Part shown: piece by piece, positions 1 to 6,194 of the stretch
Position numbering within the stretch: the first letter of the stretch is position 1
Layout: each line of letters opens with the position of its first letter
Position numbers and translations under genes: made by a program
Assembly: GCA_016203755.1 (NCBI GenBank)
Contig: JACQMD010000094.1
Span: 1 to 7,216 of the forward strand
Length of the DNA stretch: 7,216 nucleotides
Direction of reading: 5' to 3'
Origin: Candidatus Roizmanbacteria bacterium
GTDB lineage: Bacteria > Patescibacteriota > Microgenomatia > GCA-001788215 > 2-01-FULL-40-14
The notes under the pieces: model-generated
The model's input: only the letters and a program-made list of their open reading frames with translations
What the model was told of the DNA's origin: nothing
Database searches by the model: none

Positions 1-1347
1 AAATTCCCACGTATACGGTGTTTCCAATCCGTTAGGGCCTGAAGTTGAAGTAAGCCCGGCATCAATACGCGCTCCATACCTGTCACTTCTTATAAGCGGC
101 TTTGCCGGATACATCCCTATTTGTTGTGTTCCAACAAATTTAACCGTCATTGGCACCTCTTCTTCTTTTCCGTCTTTGAAATGAATCAGATGAAATGCAT
201 TCTTTGCAGATTCCGGATCGATGGGTAGATTCAGAGTTGCAGAAATTGAAGCTACAGGATTTGCATAACCGTACTCACGAAGCGGCGAAGTGGACTGAAT
301 ATGCGGTCGTTCTGTTGAAAAGGAAAATACGGTATCTTCCTGGATACTCCCACCATCCTCTGATGGTAAGCCTACTGGTACTTTGTAAGTATATGTCGTT
401 GCCGCCTGCGGTACCTCGTCTGGTCGAAATTGATAGGCTGTTGTTCCCAACCATCGTCCTTCTCCGGAAAGGGTTGGAGAAATGGTAAATGCTGCTTGAA
501 ATTGTTCTTTTTCAGAAGCGGTAGTGAGGGTTACCATCGGCCGGTCGAAAATAACGGTAATAGGAGCATCACCGCTGGGAGCTTCTGTTTGGGGGCTGGC
601 AAGAACCACATGCGGATGACCGAGAGTGGTAAAGACAATATGATCGGAAGAAATCTTGGGAATAAAATATGATGATAGCGCAAATCGTCCAACGTCAACT
701 GCATATTCCTGATTCCGAGCCAATTGCTCAGCCGGAGTGAAAATGAGTGTTGACTCCCCCTCCCATGAAAAAGCGCCGACAACTTCCGGAGTCAGAGAAA
801 ATGCGCTTTGTACACTGCCCTGATGCATCTTTTTATCAAATTGCACTTCGATGGTGCTCGTGAGCGGTACCTCTATCCCATCGTTACCCGGAAACGTTAC
901 TATTATTTTCGGAGGCGTCAGTACTGACTGAAGCATATACCAGAGTAACAAAAGCATAAGAAGTACTCCAGGTATTCGAACCATGCGGACTCGAGCAGGG
1001 AATGATGCTGCGGAAAATCGTGTCCACCACTCGCGTCCGTGACGGAAGAGTCCGAGAAATAGAGAACCAGCTTTTCTTCCGACATCGTATGCAACACGCG
1101 TTATAAAAGGAGAGCGAAAATATAATCCAAGCAGCACTCCGATTACTCCAATAGACGCCAGAAGCCGGAGTATAGTATCCTGTGTCATCCCCGAAGACAG
1201 GGTAAAGCGCCACTGTATAAGCGTCAAAATAAGCGTTCCTGCATAGATACCAAGCAATACAACTAATAGAAGAAGTATTCTTCGGGCGTGATGAGTAATA
1301 TAGGCAGTTAATTGTTGTATTCGCAAGGAGAGAGAAGACTTAAGCAT
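1..1347 (-). CDS. Membrane-anchored Ig/macroglobulin-like protein, probable bacterial alpha-2-macroglobulin, N-terminal part (3' end off window)
   Basis: An open frame runs from an ATG at 1347 to the window edge with no stop: 449 residues, ending on a complete codon. Residues 1-22 are basic and probably cytoplasmic. Hydrophobic segments lie at about 24-45, 58-77 and 127-143; a basic stretch (82-125) separates the last two. After these come beta-rich modules. Residues 145-242 match the Big_5/SbsA Ig-like pattern (a PPKIIVTFPGNDG start, an FDKKM strand, 'FTPAEQL', a closing 'FTT'). Residues 246-346 form a second similar module and 348 onward a third. There is no cysteine, hence no lipobox. Serial modules of this kind directly downstream of pbpC suggest the N-terminal macroglobulin-like domains of a bacterial alpha-2-macroglobulin (E. 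coli YfhM type), an envelope protease trap. Any bait region or CxEQ thioester would lie outside the window. Another multi-Ig surface protein is the alternative. No Shine-Dalgarno is visible; an in-frame GTG at 1365 is an alternative start, and an in-frame TGA lies just upstream of it. The coding call is firm, the family call moderate. Confidence 0.68.
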   Translation of the reverse strand, partial: MLKSSLSLRIQQLTAYITHHARRILLLLVVLLGIYAGTLILTLIQWRFTLSSGMTQDTILRLLASIGVIGVLLGLYFRSPFITRVAYDVGRKAGSLFLGLFRHGREWWTRFSAASFPARVRMVRIPGVLLMLLLLWYMLQSVLTPPKIIVTFPGNDGIEVPLTSTIEVQFDKKMHQGSVQSAFSLTPEVVGAFSWEGESTLIFTPAEQLARNQEYAVDVGRFALSSYFIPKISSDHIVFTTLGHPHVVLASPQTEAPSGDAPITVIFDRPMVTLTTASEKEQFQAAFTISPTLSGEGRWLGTTAYQFRPDEVPQAATTYTYKVPVGLPSEDGGSIQEDTVFSFSTERPHIQSTSPLREYGYANPVASISATLNLPIDPESAKNAFHLIHFKDGKEEEVPMTVKFVGTQQIGMYPAKPLIRSDRYGARIDAGLTSTSGPNGLETPYTWEF

Positions 1348-1355
1348 ATGCTTTG

Positions 1356-1384
1356 ATTGTTGCACGGAAAAATACCCGCGTCAA
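1356..1384 (-). promoter_or_regulatory. Possible sigma70-like promoter in the pbpC to macroglobulin-like gene gap
   Basis: On the minus strand TTGACG (1384-1379, 5 of 6 to the -35 consensus) is followed after exactly 17 bases by AACAAT (1361-1356, 4 of 6 to the -10 consensus). Transcription would begin at about the ATG at 1347, giving a nearly leaderless message, which fits the lack of a Shine-Dalgarno there. The genes are only 47 bases apart and could equally be co-transcribed. Such matches arise easily by chance in A/T-rich gaps, so this is weak. Confidence 0.22.
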
Positions 1385-1394
1385 GACATATGCA

Positions 1395-3623
1395 TTACCA
1401 TCCCTTTTTATATGCAACTACTTCAAACTGTACGGGTGAAATTGATACTGTTTCTCCTGTAAGGGTAGTCGCAAGAGCAGTGACTTGGTGCCTTCCTTCA
1501 GTAGGAATCCATACATTAGTTGGTATCTTGTTACCGTCAACCATCCATATAATAGTATGAACAACTGAATTTGATGACAATTCAAAGACGAGATTTTCAG
1601 TATATGATGTGCTATACTCGTAGATTGCTCCTGCTCGTGGGGTAATAATATGAACATTAGTAGTAAGTGTAAAAGGTCGGGACGTTAATGTCGTTACTTC
1701 TTTTGGTTGTGTTCCTTCAATAAATAACTCGTCATATTGCTCAGAACACGATGTTCCCGGGAGTAACCCATCCCATGCACATATCTCTTCCTCTATCAGT
1801 CCTTCCGGCTTAACAAACGGATAATAGTTGCTAAATGTCAACAGTTCCTCCATCACTTGATTCCAGATGGGAGCGGCCCCGGTAATTCCGCTGATATCGC
1901 GCATCGGATGATTGTCAGCATTTCCCACCCATACGCCAACGGTAAAATCCTTCGTATACCCAATCGTCCAGTTATCATGCCAGTCTGTGGTAGTTCCGGT
2001 CTTCACTGCAGCGGGTTTGCTCAGCAGAAGCGGGTTTTTTTCTCCAAATGTCGGAATGCGAGCTTTCGGATCGGAAAGAATATCGGTAATCAGATACGCA
2101 ACTTGCGCATCCAAAACACGGCGGGTATCTTTAGCAGCTATTGAGTTGACGAGTAATTCTTTCCCCGTATCAGTTTCGATACGGGAAATAAACTGGTACG
2201 GCATCCACACGCCGCCGTGTGCAAGCGTTGCGTAGACATTTGTTAACTCGATTAACGACACCTCTCCTCCGCCAAGCGTTAATGCAAGGTCATATCGATC
2301 GCTTTCGTTCATGCTCGTAATTCCCATCTGGTGAGCCAGATCAAGAAAGGAATCGACTCCTACCCGATCAATCATTTCAACTGCAGGCAGATTGTACGAG
2401 GAAGCAAGCGCTTCACGGACAAGGACTGGTCCGCGATACCGGCCATCATAGTTGTGGGGAGTAAATCCTTCACCGCGTCCTGTCATATATACTTTGGGGT
2501 TATCATCGATAACTGTTGCAGGTGTTGCGAGTCTTTTTTGAAATGCTGCAGCATACGTGACTGGTTTGAGTGCGGAACCTGGCTGTCGGACCGCCGTAGC
2601 CATATTATTTTTGCCGCCGATCGTATCATCAAAATAATTAATACTCCCAATCAGTGTCAAAACGTTCCCTGTTTTGTTTTCCAGCACAACAACAGCAGCA
2701 TTGGTCATATCGTGTTTTTGAGAAAGCAGCGAAACATGCCGACGGGCAATTGCAAGCACCTTTTCATACCAGTGACGATCAATCGTGGTAAACACACGTA
2801 TTCCTCGAGTAATAGGTATCTTCTGTTCCATAAGATAGTCAGCAACCATCTCACCAATATGTGGAGCAATAAGTGTTGGCTCGTACAATGTTCTGGGAAT
2901 TTCTTCAGATACAGCCCGCTCGTACCGTTCCTGATCGATGATCTTCTTTGCAAGAAGACGGGCAAGAATATCGTTCCTTCGTTCAAGTACAGTCTCCGTA
3001 TTATTGAGAGGATCATATTTACTTGGATTGGCAATCATTCCGGCAAGAAGCGCTGATTCGGCAAGCGATACATTTGACGCATCTTTACCAAAATAAAGCC
3101 GTGAAGCGCTCTGAACTCCGTACGTTTCTCTTCCAAAGTGCATGACGTTTAAATACCGCTCAAGTATTTGTTCTTTTTGTGTGGTAAGGGACAGCCGCAC
3201 CGCCATAAGCATCTCACGAAGTTTTCGAATAACACTTACCTTGGGAGGAGATTGTGGGGAAATCACAGTGAACCGGACAATCTGTTGGGGAATTGTGCTT
3301 GCTCCGGACACAACTGTTCTTGAGGAAATATTCTGTACAAGAGCACGGCCAAGCGCAAGAAGGTCAACTCCAAAGTGACTCCAGAACCGCTCATCTTCAG
3401 TAAGTACAACAGACTGCTGAAGGTCTTTCGATATATCATCAATTGAAACATATTCCCGATGACCAACGGTTCCCGCAGATTCAAACAGGAGTTCTCCGGC
3501 ACGGTCGTAGATCTTAACCGTTCCTCCTGTTTGGGGAGTCGGATCTGTCCAATATTCAAAAGCCACCCCCAGAAGTATGAGTAAAACAAGAAACAAGACT
3601 TTTCGTTTTTTCATCTTACACAA
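1395..3623 (-). CDS. pbpC: Penicillin-binding protein 1C (bifunctional glycosyltransferase/transpeptidase)
   Basis: Bifunctional peptidoglycan synthase of 742 residues, close to the usual PBP1C length. A short basic N-terminus leads into one membrane anchor (about 8-25). The GT51 domain follows (about 55-230), with EDERFWSHFGVD at 76-87 (E76 is the expected catalytic Glu), the SGASTIPQQ motif at 106-114 and the ERYLNVMHFG block at 155-164. The transpeptidase domain (about 300-590) has all three catalytic motifs: S350-x-x-K353 (SALK), S409-Y-N411 and K541-T-G543. Residues 652-737 fit the BiPBP_C beta domain typical of PBP1C. The only cysteines outside the anchor are C615 and C626, in the linker before that domain, where PBP1C proteins usually carry a Cys pair; a disulfide is inferred. 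The protein polymerises lipid II glycans and cross-links them outside the membrane. A TTG start at 3623 is preferred because AGGTGG stands 7 bases upstream; the ATG at 3614 has no such site. It begins 39 bases after the dipZ-like stop, so co-transcription is likely. Confidence 0.95.
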   Translation of the reverse strand: MCKMKKRKVLFLVLLILLGVAFEYWTDPTPQTGGTVKIYDRAGELLFESAGTVGHREYVSIDDISKDLQQSVVLTEDERFWSHFGVDLLALGRALVQNISSRTVVSGASTIPQQIVRFTVISPQSPPKVSVIRKLREMLMAVRLSLTTQKEQILERYLNVMHFGRETYGVQSASRLYFGKDASNVSLAESALLAGMIANPSKYDPLNNTETVLERRNDILARLLAKKIIDQERYERAVSEEIPRTLYEPTLIAPHIGEMVADYLMEQKIPITRGIRVFTTIDRHWYEKVLAIARRHVSLLSQKHDMTNAAVVVLENKTGNVLTLIGSINYFDDTIGGKNNMATAVRQPGSALKPVTYAAAFQKRLATPATVIDDNPKVYMTGRGEGFTPHNYDGRYRGPVLVREALASSYNLPAVEMIDRVGVDSFLDLAHQMGITSMNESDRYDLALTLGGGEVSLIELTNVYATLAHGGVWMPYQFISRIETDTGKELLVNSIAAKDTRRVLDAQVAYLITDILSDPKARIPTFGEKNPLLLSKPAAVKTGTTTDWHDNWTIGYTKDFTVGVWVGNADNHPMRDISGITGAAPIWNQVMEELLTFSNYYPFVKPEGLIEEEICAWDGLLPGTSCSEQYDELFIEGTQPKEVTTLTSRPFTLTTNVHIITPRAGAIYEYSTSYTENLVFELSSNSVVHTIIWMVDGNKIPTNVWIPTEGRHQVTALATTLTGETVSISPVQFEVVAYKKGW

Positions 3624-3630
3624 AAGTGTA

Positions 3631-3636
3631 CCACCT
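3631..3636 (-). promoter_or_regulatory. Shine-Dalgarno site that decides the TTG start of pbpC
   Basis: The minus strand reads AGGTGG here, one mismatch from AGGAGG. Seven bases separate it from the TTG at 3623, an ideal spacing. The first ATG (3614) would be 16 bases away, too far. It is the clearest ribosome binding site in the window; the other gene starts lack an obvious one. Confidence 0.75.
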
Positions 3637-3662
3637 GCAGAAAGAGAGAGGAGAAAATCTTA

Positions 3663-5423
3663 TTATCCAAACGTAAATGCGAAGACCTGGGTACCTGCAT
3701 CAGGAAATTCAAGACGGAGTATATGCTCTCCCCGATTTCCCTGCAGATCAACCAATTCATACAATCGCGCTTCATCGAGTACTACTAATCCATCTACCAC
3801 ATCTATTCCTTCTTGTCCGCTAGATATAGATTTGCCATCAAGCAACACTCGCACTTGATCACTTTTTTGACGTGGCGTAATGACAAGAAATACTTTGTCA
3901 GCAAGAAAATGAAGCGTTAACGTGGCGTTTTCTCCTGACTCAGCATATTCTTCAGCAAGATTCCATGTTCCCTCAAATTTGAAATGGTGAAGCGCAGGAT
4001 CTTGATGTTCTACGGGAAATACGTTAATTCCTGATTGAGGAGAAACTGTTGCCGCGAGGCGTTCCATACGAGCCAGACCCAAATAAGTCTCCGGTGTTTG
4101 TTGAGCTTTCGGTGTTTGATCTTCCATAACAGACGCTGTTTTGGTAATTTCCGTTCCGTTTTCTGCAATAAGCTCACGGATTGCTTTCTCTGTCTCATCA
4201 TACTTTCCTTCCCCAAAATGGAAGTAACGAATGTATCCCTCTTTGTCAACCAAATAATGCGCCGGCCAGTAGTGATTGTCGTATGCACGCCACGTCTCGT
4301 AATCATTATCCTGTGCAACAGGATACGTAAGCCCATACTGTTTTAAAGCCATTTCAACGTTTTCTGTCTTTTTCTCAAACTCAAACTCGGGCGTGTGGAC
4401 GCCTACAATGACAAATCCATCCTCCTTGTATGTTTCATACCAGTTTTTCAAATGAGGAAATGTGCGGATGCAGTTGATACAGGTGTATGTCCAGAAATCA
4501 ACAAGAACTACCTTGCCGCGGAGTTTTTCAAGTGATAACTCCTCATCTGTATTAAGCCAGTTATTGATACCAACAAATTCAGGTGCTTTTTGCAGTTTCG
4601 GGAGCCGGTCAAACTCTTCAGTTGTCGGGAATTTCATATCCTCTTTCTTCATCTGTTCTTTCCCGCGCAGACGATCGAGCTGGTTTTTAACCGAATCGTT
4701 GCTTTCAAGCTGATTTAAAAATCGGGAGTAAGATGGTATCGCATCAAGAAGCTTTGCCTGGAGTACACGATCATACCCTGTGGCAATTGAAAGTGCGGTC
4801 AAAATCATAACAACGCCAAAGATTTGCTGAATCCGTCCGGTGTAACGGTTCAACCGTTTACTCTTAGTAAATAGCTGTTGTCCAAATGCTGCAAAGAAAA
4901 AGAGAGGTATTCCAACTCCAATAACATAGACTAATGTCACGAACACGATTTCAATAGTTACCGCGCGTGTCGCTGCCAATGTTGCTATCGTTGCCAGAAT
5001 CGGCCCGGCACACGGCGTCCAGACAATACCCAATGCTAACCCAACCAATAATCCCCCGGTAAACCCTTCCTTTTGATTCTTCCCTAATCTCCCTACTCCC
5101 CCTACTCTCCCACTCAACATACTCACATATCCCTCCAGAATCCGTCCTAATGGTGGAACAACCAGCATCAATCCTAATACCCCAATTACCCCGACAGCAA
5201 CATACCGTAAAACCTCCGGATCAAAGGGGATGATTTTGACGATATAGGAAATGGTGAGCGTAAAGACGGCAAAACTGATAATAATTCCAAGCGTTATACC
5301 AAGCGGTTTGCGTTTACCTCCAGATGTGGAAGCCGAGAGAATAATTGGTAACAGCGGCCAGATACAAGGGGCAAGGATGGTGACGAGTCCTGAAAGGAAG
5401 GCGAATACAAGTAGAATTATCAT
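3663..5423 (-). CDS. dipZ: DipZ-type protein: CcdA/DsbD membrane electron carrier fused to a thioredoxin domain and C-terminal beta domain
   Basis: A 586-residue fusion with the full mycobacterial DipZ layout. Residues 1-215 are a six-helix CcdA/DsbD-type domain; C20 (LAPC) in helix 1 and C138 (WTPC) in helix 4 are the expected redox pair that takes electrons from cytosolic thioredoxin. A polar linker (about 216-280) follows. Residues 281-425 form a TlpA/thioredoxin domain with the family signature FWTYTCINCIRT (C315, C318), GVHTPEFEFEK at 341-351 and WPAHYLVD at 386-393, which retains the cis-proline. Residues 438-586 start with TPETYLGLAR and end FAFTFG, the carbohydrate-binding-like C-terminal domain of DipZ. 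These four cysteines are the only ones present, so each belongs to a redox pair. The expected role is carrying reducing power outward to keep exported thiols reduced. The ATG at 5423 is the first start after an in-frame TAG. The loop between helices 3 and 4 holds a short Gly-rich tandem repeat (105-116). It lies between a thioredoxin-like gene and pbpC. Confidence 0.93.
   Translation of the reverse strand: MIILLVFAFLSGLVTILAPCIWPLLPIILSASTSGGKRKPLGITLGIIISFAVFTLTISYIVKIIPFDPEVLRYVAVGVIGVLGLMLVVPPLGRILEGYVSMLSGRVGGVGRLGKNQKEGFTGGLLVGLALGIVWTPCAGPILATIATLAATRAVTIEIVFVTLVYVIGVGIPLFFFAAFGQQLFTKSKRLNRYTGRIQQIFGVVMILTALSIATGYDRVLQAKLLDAIPSYSRFLNQLESNDSVKNQLDRLRGKEQMKKEDMKFPTTEEFDRLPKLQKAPEFVGINNWLNTDEELSLEKLRGKVVLVDFWTYTCINCIRTFPHLKNWYETYKEDGFVIVGVHTPEFEFEKKTENVEMALKQYGLTYPVAQDNDYETWRAYDNHYWPAHYLVDKEGYIRYFHFGEGKYDETEKAIRELIAENGTEITKTASVMEDQTPKAQQTPETYLGLARMERLAATVSPQSGINVFPVEHQDPALHHFKFEGTWNLAEEYAESGENATLTLHFLADKVFLVITPRQKSDQVRVLLDGKSISSGQEGIDVVDGLVVLDEARLYELVDLQGNRGEHILRLEFPDAGTQVFAFTFG
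5076..5111 (-). repeat. In-frame 9-bp tandem repeat, G-run rich, inside the dipZ-like gene
   Basis: Four consecutive 9-bp units on the coding strand start at 5111, 5102, 5093 and 5084. The first three follow GGGNGAKTA; the fourth, GGGAAGAAT, has diverged. Nine bases keep frame, giving the tripeptides GRV, GGV, GRL and GKN (residues 105-116) in the predicted cytoplasmic loop between CcdA helices 3 and 4. The G-runs (3, 5, 3 and 3 bases, loops of 6, 4 and 6) satisfy the usual three-tetrad G-quadruplex pattern between 5111 and 5082 on the mRNA-sense strand. Confidence 0.85.
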
Positions 5424-5442
5424 CTCGAGTAGACTTTTCTCA

Positions 5443-5474
5443 AATTTCTAATGTCTAATTCCCTAATTCCTAAT
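5443..5474 (-). repeat. Left heptad array (ATTAGNN units, minus strand)
   Basis: Read on the minus strand this is about four ATTAGNN units with one extra base in the third interval: ATTAGGA, ATTAGGG, ATTAGAC and ATTAGAA variants. It forms one outer arm of the 125-bp dyad. Confidence 0.75.
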
Positions 5475-5535
5475 AAAATGTTCAATTTCACAACGACTAA
5501 AGAATTGATTTGAAATTTCGACATTCAAGCATTTC

Positions 5536-5567
5536 ATTAGGCATTAGAAATTAGGAATTAGGAATTC
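5536..5567 (+). repeat. Right heptad array (ATTAGNN units, plus strand)
   Basis: Four perfectly spaced 7-bp units begin at 5536, 5543, 5550 and 5557 (ATTAGGC, ATTAGAA, ATTAGGA, ATTAGGA), followed by a partial ATTC. It is the opposite arm of the dyad and runs into the stop codon of the thioredoxin-like gene. Confidence 0.85.
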
Positions 5568-6120
5568 AAAGTGCGTTGATATTTTCCAAAAACTGCTCCG
5601 TATCCCACACCTCTCCCGATCTTGTGATCTCCTGTCCGTTTCTAAGAATCACTTTCGTGTGTTGGTAAGGAATATCGAACTGTTCCGCAAGCGCTTTTTC
5701 ATCTGCATCCGTTTCGCTATCTTTATAGTTTACGCGAAATCCAACTATCTGATCAGTTGTTAATTGATTAAATCCCGCCTCAATATCGGGTGCTTCTCCC
5801 CGGCAAATCGGACACCAGTTGGCGTAGAAATCGAGAAAAACAATCTTTCCTTCAGCAAGCGCTTTCTCATAGTCAGCTTTGGTAAATGCAAGGTACGGCG
5901 AAGATGACCCGGCAAGTACTTGTCCGGTGTAACCAGATACTTGCGTTACATCTTTTGTTTGCACATTCTGTTCGTTACCTTCCCTCCTCGGTACAGTCTT
6001 TGAAGGAGAAGAAGATGAATTACTGTTGAGGAGAAAATAACCAACACCAAACACTGCAAGTGTAACCAACACAATACCAATAATTATTGTATTTCCTTTT
6101 TGCATAGTGAAACTAATCAT
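5566..6120 (-). CDS. Membrane-anchored thioredoxin-like protein
   Basis: A 184-residue protein with one N-terminal membrane segment (about 11-31), a Ser-rich and polar linker (32-60), then an outward-facing thioredoxin fold (about 78-184). The active site is FYANWCPICRGEAP (C103, C106), the only two cysteines. The strand-helix order after it is normal for thioredoxins, but where TrxA has I-P-T the sequence reads Q153-H154-T155 (PYQHTKV), so the usual cis-proline is replaced by histidine. It is probably a thiol reductase or disulfide carrier outside the membrane and a likely partner of the DipZ-like protein encoded next; the partnership is inferred from adjacency and topology. The ATG at 6120 is the first start after an in-frame TAG; ATG 6105 would also keep the whole anchor. 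Neither has a clear Shine-Dalgarno. I know the fold but not a named subfamily. Confidence 0.9.
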   Translation of the reverse strand: MISFTMQKGNTIIIGIVLVTLAVFGVGYFLLNSNSSSSPSKTVPRREGNEQNVQTKDVTQVSGYTGQVLAGSSSPYLAFTKADYEKALAEGKIVFLDFYANWCPICRGEAPDIEAGFNQLTTDQIVGFRVNYKDSETDADEKALAEQFDIPYQHTKVILRNGQEITRSGEVWDTEQFLENINAL

Positions 6121-6155
6121 ACTAAATTTGTGAGGAAATTGCTAGAAACAGCAAG

Positions 6156-6190
6156 AAATTACGATTTACCATTTACGAATTACTGTTTAC
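6156..6190 (-). repeat. Five-unit 7-bp tandem repeat, GTAANNN, between recA and the thioredoxin-like gene
   Basis: On the minus strand five units start at 6190, 6183, 6176, 6169 and 6162, each GTAA followed by three variable bases (ACA, TTC, ATG, ATC, TTT), with exact 7-bp spacing over 35 bases. The array makes up half of the 74-base gap. No terminator hairpin with a U-tract and no convincing promoter is visible in this gap. Confidence 0.85.
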
Positions 6191-6194
6191 TTTT

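Larger units (their letters stand above)
5443..5567. repeat. 125-bp imperfect dyad element with inverted 7-bp repeat arms
   Basis: This element fills most of the 142-base gap between the thioredoxin-like and dipZ-like genes. The outer arms (5443-5474 and 5536-5567) are inverted copies of the same short-period array. The best matched stretch pairs 5443-5459 with 5536-5552 (16 of 17 bases). An inner imperfect inverted pair, 5477-5490 with 5511-5525, leaves a loop of about 20 bases. It overlaps the thioredoxin-like stop codon by two bases and ends 19 bases before the dipZ-like ATG, so a transcript crossing the gap could fold into a long A/U-rich hairpin. It resembles a small non-coding (MITE- or REP-like) repeat, but no second copy is visible here. 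No open frame or RNA gene is apparent inside. Confidence 0.7.

Noticed and set aside
884..1213. Minus-strand open frame of 109 codons
   Set aside because: It overlaps the 449-codon frame that spans 1-1347 in another phase; the longer frame has clear Ig-like modules and membrane segments.
2331..3056. Plus-strand open frame of 241 codons
   Set aside because: It lies wholly antisense to pbpC, whose catalytic motifs cover the same bases, and its translation has no recognisable domain. It is a shadow of the real gene.
5443..5567. CRISPR array
   Set aside because: The units are 7 bp with no spacers of uniform length, and no cas gene is nearby; this is short-period repeat DNA.
6139..6154. Small hairpin (5-bp stem, 6-base loop) between recA and the thioredoxin-like gene, as a terminator
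   Set aside because: The stem is short and A/T-rich and no U-tract follows on the transcribed strand, so it does not meet the form of an intrinsic terminator.
6121..6155. Promoter candidate TTGCTG with CAAATT for the thioredoxin-like gene
   Set aside because: The boxes match only 4 and 3 of 6 consensus positions with 18-base spacing, no better than chance in such sequence.
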